From Solobacterium sp. (GTDB lineage Bacteria; Bacillota_I; Bacilli_A; Erysipelotrichales; Erysipelotrichaceae), in NCBI GenBank assembly GCA_017514645.1, contig JAFWJP010000304.1, forward strand, positions 1-5,694: a DNA stretch of 5,694 nt, given 5' to 3'. Both the position numbers and the translations under genes were made by a program. The notes below the pieces were generated by a model. That model was not told the DNA's origin. It saw only the letters and a program-made list of their open reading frames with translations, and ran no database searches. Below are positions 5,061 to 5,694 of this stretch, one piece after another (the first letter of the stretch is position 1; every line of letters begins with the position of its first letter).

Positions 5061-5694
5061 ATGAACTATCCCAAAGTAGAACTTCATTGCCATCTGGATG
5101 GTGCGTTCCCGGACCGTCTGTTTGTCAGATACTGCCGCGAGGACGGTCTGATACCGGAAGGCATGAGTGATGAAGAATGGCTCACACAGCACATCATGAA
5201 CGATACAATGACGCTTTCCGAGTGCATGGGTCTCTTCGGTATTCTCACCGGACTGCTGCAGAATGCCGCACGTCTGGAGGAGTTGACCTGTGAGGTACTG
5301 AAGGACATGTATGAAGCCGGTACAAAGCTTGCGGAACTGCGGTTCTCTCCCCAGTCCCATGTCAATCCAGGTCTCAGTATGGAAGAAGCCGTGGAAGCTG
5401 TACTGCGCGGCAGAGAGAAAGCACTGGAAGTACATCCGGATTTGGTCTGCGGCATTCTGCTGTGCATGATGAATCTCGGGCAGAATCTCGGTACCGTTGT
5501 AAACAATACCAGGACGGTGGAACTCGCAGCCAAATACAAGGACCGCGGTGTCGTCGGCATCGATCTGGCCGGTGATGAGACTGCTACGCCGATCGAGGAT
5601 TACGCAGAACAGTTCGCCCTTGCCCGCCGTCTCGGTGTCCGCTATACCATTCACGCAGGAGAAGCCGGTCCGGCAGCCAACGTCAGCTTTGCAA
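5061..5694 (+). CDS. add: Adenosine deaminase, C-terminus outside the window
   Basis: The first 211 codons of a metal-dependent adenosine deaminase (family length about 330-350), which converts adenosine (and deoxyadenosine) to inosine and ammonia. Motifs seen: KVELHCHLDGAF (5-16) with zinc ligands H9 and H11; AELRFSPQSH (91-100), typical of the family; VVGIDLAGDE (164-173); and TIHAGEAG (196-203) with metal ligand H198 and catalytic E201. The later motifs carrying the remaining ligands (RIGHG and SLNSDDP) would lie beyond the window. No frameshift occurs in the visible part. The ATG at 5061 is chosen because AAGGAAGG ends 7 bases upstream; the in-frame ATG at 5055 is too close to it. Adenine and AMP deaminase are alternatives within the superfamily, but the opening motif and HAGEAG favour adenosine. 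Divergent to ade, with which it forms a purine salvage pair. Confidence 0.95.
   Translation, partial: MNYPKVELHCHLDGAFPDRLFVRYCREDGLIPEGMSDEEWLTQHIMNDTMTLSECMGLFGILTGLLQNAARLEELTCEVLKDMYEAGTKLAELRFSPQSHVNPGLSMEEAVEAVLRGREKALEVHPDLVCGILLCMMNLGQNLGTVVNNTRTVELAAKYKDRGVVGIDLAGDETATPIEDYAEQFALARRLGVRYTIHAGEAGPAANVSFA

Overview
The window looks like chromosomal DNA of a Bacillota (Firmicutes) bacterium. The evidence is strong Shine-Dalgarno sites in front of every gene, sigma-A-like promoters, a YqeY/DUF4342 pair, a tRNA without an encoded CCA end, and a Bacillus-type adenine deaminase. An Erysipelotrichia-like gut organism of moderate GC is a guess. No phage, transposon or CRISPR signal is visible.

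Left part (1-712): two minus-strand genes, yqeY (start 603, stop 157) and the 5' end of a DUF4342 gene (start 81, leaving the window at 1). The 75 bases between them hold a near-consensus promoter, TTGACC-17 bp-TATATT on the minus strand. Two copies of the palindrome TTGACCnnnGGTCAA lie on it, one over the -35 box and one over the start of transcription, 33 bp apart. This looks like a TetR-family operator pair controlling the DUF4342 gene and whatever follows it outside the window.

Middle (713-3180): a tRNA-Leu(UAG), then two plus-strand sugar genes: a rhamnulokinase-like FGGY kinase (948-2426) and an RpiB/LacA/LacB-family sugar-phosphate isomerase (2527-3096). Together they suggest phosphorylation of a ketose followed by isomerisation of the phosphosugar. 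No rhamnose isomerase or rhamnulose-1-phosphate aldolase is present. The isomerase lacks two histidines usual in RpiB, and the kinase departs from RhaB at several conserved motifs, so the substrate is probably not the textbook one. A bidirectional terminator (3139-3172) closes this unit and the converging ade gene.

Right part (3184-5694): adenine deaminase (ade, minus strand) and adenosine deaminase (add, plus strand, cut by the window end), divergent from a shared 107-base region. They deaminate adenine to hypoxanthine and adenosine to inosine, a purine salvage pair. No stretch longer than 300 bases lacks a gene; the longest gap is the 153 bases between the tRNA and the kinase.
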